6,094 nucleotides of DNA from JALRBM01 sp964615445 (GTDB taxonomy: Bacteria > Patescibacteriota > Saccharimonadia > Saccharimonadales > Saccharimonadaceae): positions 1 through 6,094 of the forward strand of contig CAZTOK010000057.1 of the NCBI GenBank assembly GCA_964615445.1, read 5' to 3'. The first letter of the stretch is position 1. Each line of letters opens with the position of its first letter. Made by a program: the position numbers and the translations under genes. This document shows, piece after piece, positions 4,755-6,094 of this stretch. Below the pieces are notes generated by a model. That model saw only the letters and a program-made list of their open reading frames with translations, searched no databases and was not told where the DNA came from.

Positions 4755-6094
4755 ACCACTATAGTCAGAAGAGTTTATTGGATCCGAAACATATACATAC
4801 CCGTTCAGCGTACCTCCATCAACAGGATCAATCTGGAGGAATCTCCCAAGGGAGGGTACGTACACACGAGCACCCATTTGAACAAAACTCGTAGTATATC
4901 CATTATCCTGTTTTCTCGTCGGATCTGCCGCCCATCCCATAGTACTATCAGTCGCATTAAGTGCATTTACTGCCGTAGTACCCTGCGTACCTGCGATCAG
5001 CTGCTCGCCAAATGGACCATACGCTAACAAAGTATTTGTACTTGCAGTCGTCTTACCCTCATTAGTCAAGGTTAACGCCGTATCTCCATGGTAGTTATGT
5101 AAGGAGTATACAGTCCGCTTCGTTGTATCCGAATTAGTTGGCGAAAGAGTAAGGCTTACATTACCCGGAAGTGATAGGTAGCGATCTACCGTCGTACAGT
5201 TATTGTCATCCGTTAGTGAACATGTCTGTAGCGCTGAGCCACCCGCTACGTAGCGATAGGACGACGTAAGCTGCCCAGAGGTAAACTCTTTCTTGCGCAG
5301 CACGTCTCCAGTAGCTGACTTAACATACTCAGTACGCTTAGTTCCCTGCGTTACGGATATATTAGCATCGTTCGCATCATAGCCAAATGCCAACGGAACA
5401 CCATTGCCGCTAAACGAGACTGTATTACCATGGTCATCGTAGGCCGGAGTACCAATGCTAGCATCCGTACTATATGTCAGCTGATCCGCGTAGTTGTAAC
5501 ACGACTTATTCTCCGTCACGACTGCACTTGTCGTGGCGTTCGTCACCTTATATGAGGTTCGGTTACTGTTCTTATGTGACTGCGCATTATTCGCAGTGTT
5601 CGCGCCACAAGTAGCGCTATCGGGTGCGTTATAGCCGTAATCAAACTTGGTTTGACCTACAGTACCCGAAGTTAGTCTTCCAGCGCGATCGTAAACGAAG
5701 CTACTCGTGAGACTCTGGCCGTCGTAGACCTGTGTTGCACTCGTTATGTTACTAAGTTGAGACCTCACCACACTTTCGTCAAACGTCTTTCCGTCCGAAG
5801 TTTGATACACAACACCAGCGTTCCTACCAATGCTGTCCCGTTTAATCTGCGTTAGTTTTAACGTATTATTCGCGGTATCTTTTGCCTCTGGATACGTTAC
5901 CGTCGCTACTCGCCCAAACTCATCATATGTAAGCGTTGCATAAGTTGTGGAGTTCAGTCCATAACTTGTTAAACGGAAGAATGTGTCATATGTATACGTT
6001 TCCGTACCAAGTGGTCCTGTTTTCTGAGTGACATTCCCATAGTTATCGTACGTCACACCATAGTCATTGCCCCATACATCCTTAGCTGAAGTTG
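4206..6094 (-). CDS. RHS/YD-repeat protein, C-terminal 628 residues (5' end outside the window)
   Basis: The frame is open to the right edge, so the gene is partial; the GTG at 6056 is an internal Val, used here only as residue 1. YD repeats are plain (TYDNYGNVTQ, TYDEFGRVAT, VYDRAGRLTS, AYDDHGNTVS, FGYDANDANIS), with the CG...NSNRTS...CYNYADQL element common in actinobacterial and CPR RHS proteins. The RHS core end signature is at 395-434: ARVYVPSLGRFLQIDP, then NGYVYVSDPIN, then DYSG. D410-P411 are kept, but the final motif is DYSG in place of the usual DPxG. RHS repeats form a hollow shell that can hold a C-terminal toxin and release it by self-cleavage near this motif. Residues 435-616 are the variable tail. 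Export and any toxin role are inferred, since the N-terminus is not visible. Confidence 0.92.
   Translation of the reverse strand, partial: TSAKDVWGNDYGVTYDNYGNVTQKTGPLGTETYTYDTFFRLTSYGLNSTTYATLTYDEFGRVATVTYPEAKDTANNTLKLTQIKRDSIGRNAGVVYQTSDGKTFDESVVRSQLSNITSATQVYDGQSLTSSFVYDRAGRLTSGTVGQTKFDYGYNAPDSATCGANTANNAQSHKNSNRTSYKVTNATTSAVVTENKSCYNYADQLTYSTDASIGTPAYDDHGNTVSFSGNGVPLAFGYDANDANISVTQGTKRTEYVKSATGDVLRKKEFTSGQLTSSYRYVAGGSALQTCSLTDDNNCTTVDRYLSLPGNVSLTLSPTNSDTTKRTVYSLHNYHGDTALTLTNEGKTTASTNTLLAYGPFGEQLIAGTQGTTAVNALNATDSTMGWAADPTRKQDNGYTTSFVQMGARVYVPSLGRFLQIDPVDGGTLNGYVYVSDPINSSDYSGQSGIGDLVKGAIALIGLVHTIRAIVKMVITPIAAVFRRITSLPRQVSVRQTSASSGTKYAARTASTTPQAFRTGVKAFEVKNTVRTFNSGPSARFDAWKATTTAMDYYKGGALFGSIFGCLGGAAIAWEVAPVGCQGGGTLGYTIGGSAGVVVGAYLGGFDQQGANYFGWDPGQIDNPNFKR

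Noticed and set aside
4140..5027. Plus-strand frames at 4140-4334, 4441-4623 and 4698-5027
   Set aside because: They lie opposite a well-supported RHS coding region and encode nothing recognisable.
6054..6056. GTG at 6056 as the true start of the RHS gene
   Set aside because: The frame is open to the window edge and reads KDVWGNDYG immediately upstream, continuing YD-repeat-like sequence; this is an internal valine.
1..6094. tRNA, rRNA, insertion sequence, transposase or phage integration site
   Set aside because: No cloverleaf-like sequence, transposase motif or terminal inverted repeat was seen on either strand by eye.

Overview
All the genes I can support in this window lie on the minus strand, so the natural reading direction is from the right edge (6094) to the left edge (1). 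The window suggests a small-genome bacterium of the Candidate Phyla Radiation, most likely Candidatus Saccharibacteria (TM7). The basis is an RHS/YD-repeat protein with the CG...NSNRTS...CYNYADQL signature, a secreted internalin-like protein ending in PNTG plus a membrane anchor, tight strings of very small membrane proteins, the standard genetic code and recognisable Shine-Dalgarno (SD) sequences. The taxonomic call is inference from style, not from a marker gene.

Layout from right to left. (1) 6094-4206: the C-terminal 628 residues of a large RHS/YD-repeat protein whose 5' end is outside the window. After the RHS core it carries a 182-residue variable tail ending in a striking double glycine zipper. 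(2) 4205-4156: a 50-bp gap with a perfect 7-bp palindrome and a TATAAT box, probably a promoter for what follows. (3) 4146-2293: a compact run of five small membrane proteins of 100-139 aa. The first (B) and fourth (A) are clear paralogues ending in SWMS and SWLS. The second (C) starts inside the end of B with a 13-nt overlap, and the third (D) follows after 4 nt. Behind A the same geometry recurs in miniature: a 10-codon ORF overlaps A by 13 nt and stops 4 nt before the next gene (E, DUF3784-like). This suggests a duplicated cassette in which the second copy of C has decayed to a stub. (4) 2292-1981: an AT-rich spacer with a TATAAT box, then a 78-aa DUF4190-like protein. (5) 1980-1860: an intergenic region with a 22-bp-spaced direct repeat. 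(6) 1859-81: a 592-aa secreted leucine-rich repeat protein with 16 full 22-residue repeats and a sortase-type C-terminal anchor. (7) 21-1: possibly the first codons of another gene running off the left edge.

How the parts may work together (inference): the RHS protein looks like a polymorphic toxin or surface/contact protein with a membrane-active C-terminus. The string of small three-helix membrane proteins directly downstream sits where immunity proteins are usually encoded, and their paralogy fits an expanded immunity array. The LRR protein is a plausible surface adhesin for contact with a host bacterium. None of these roles is proven by the sequence.
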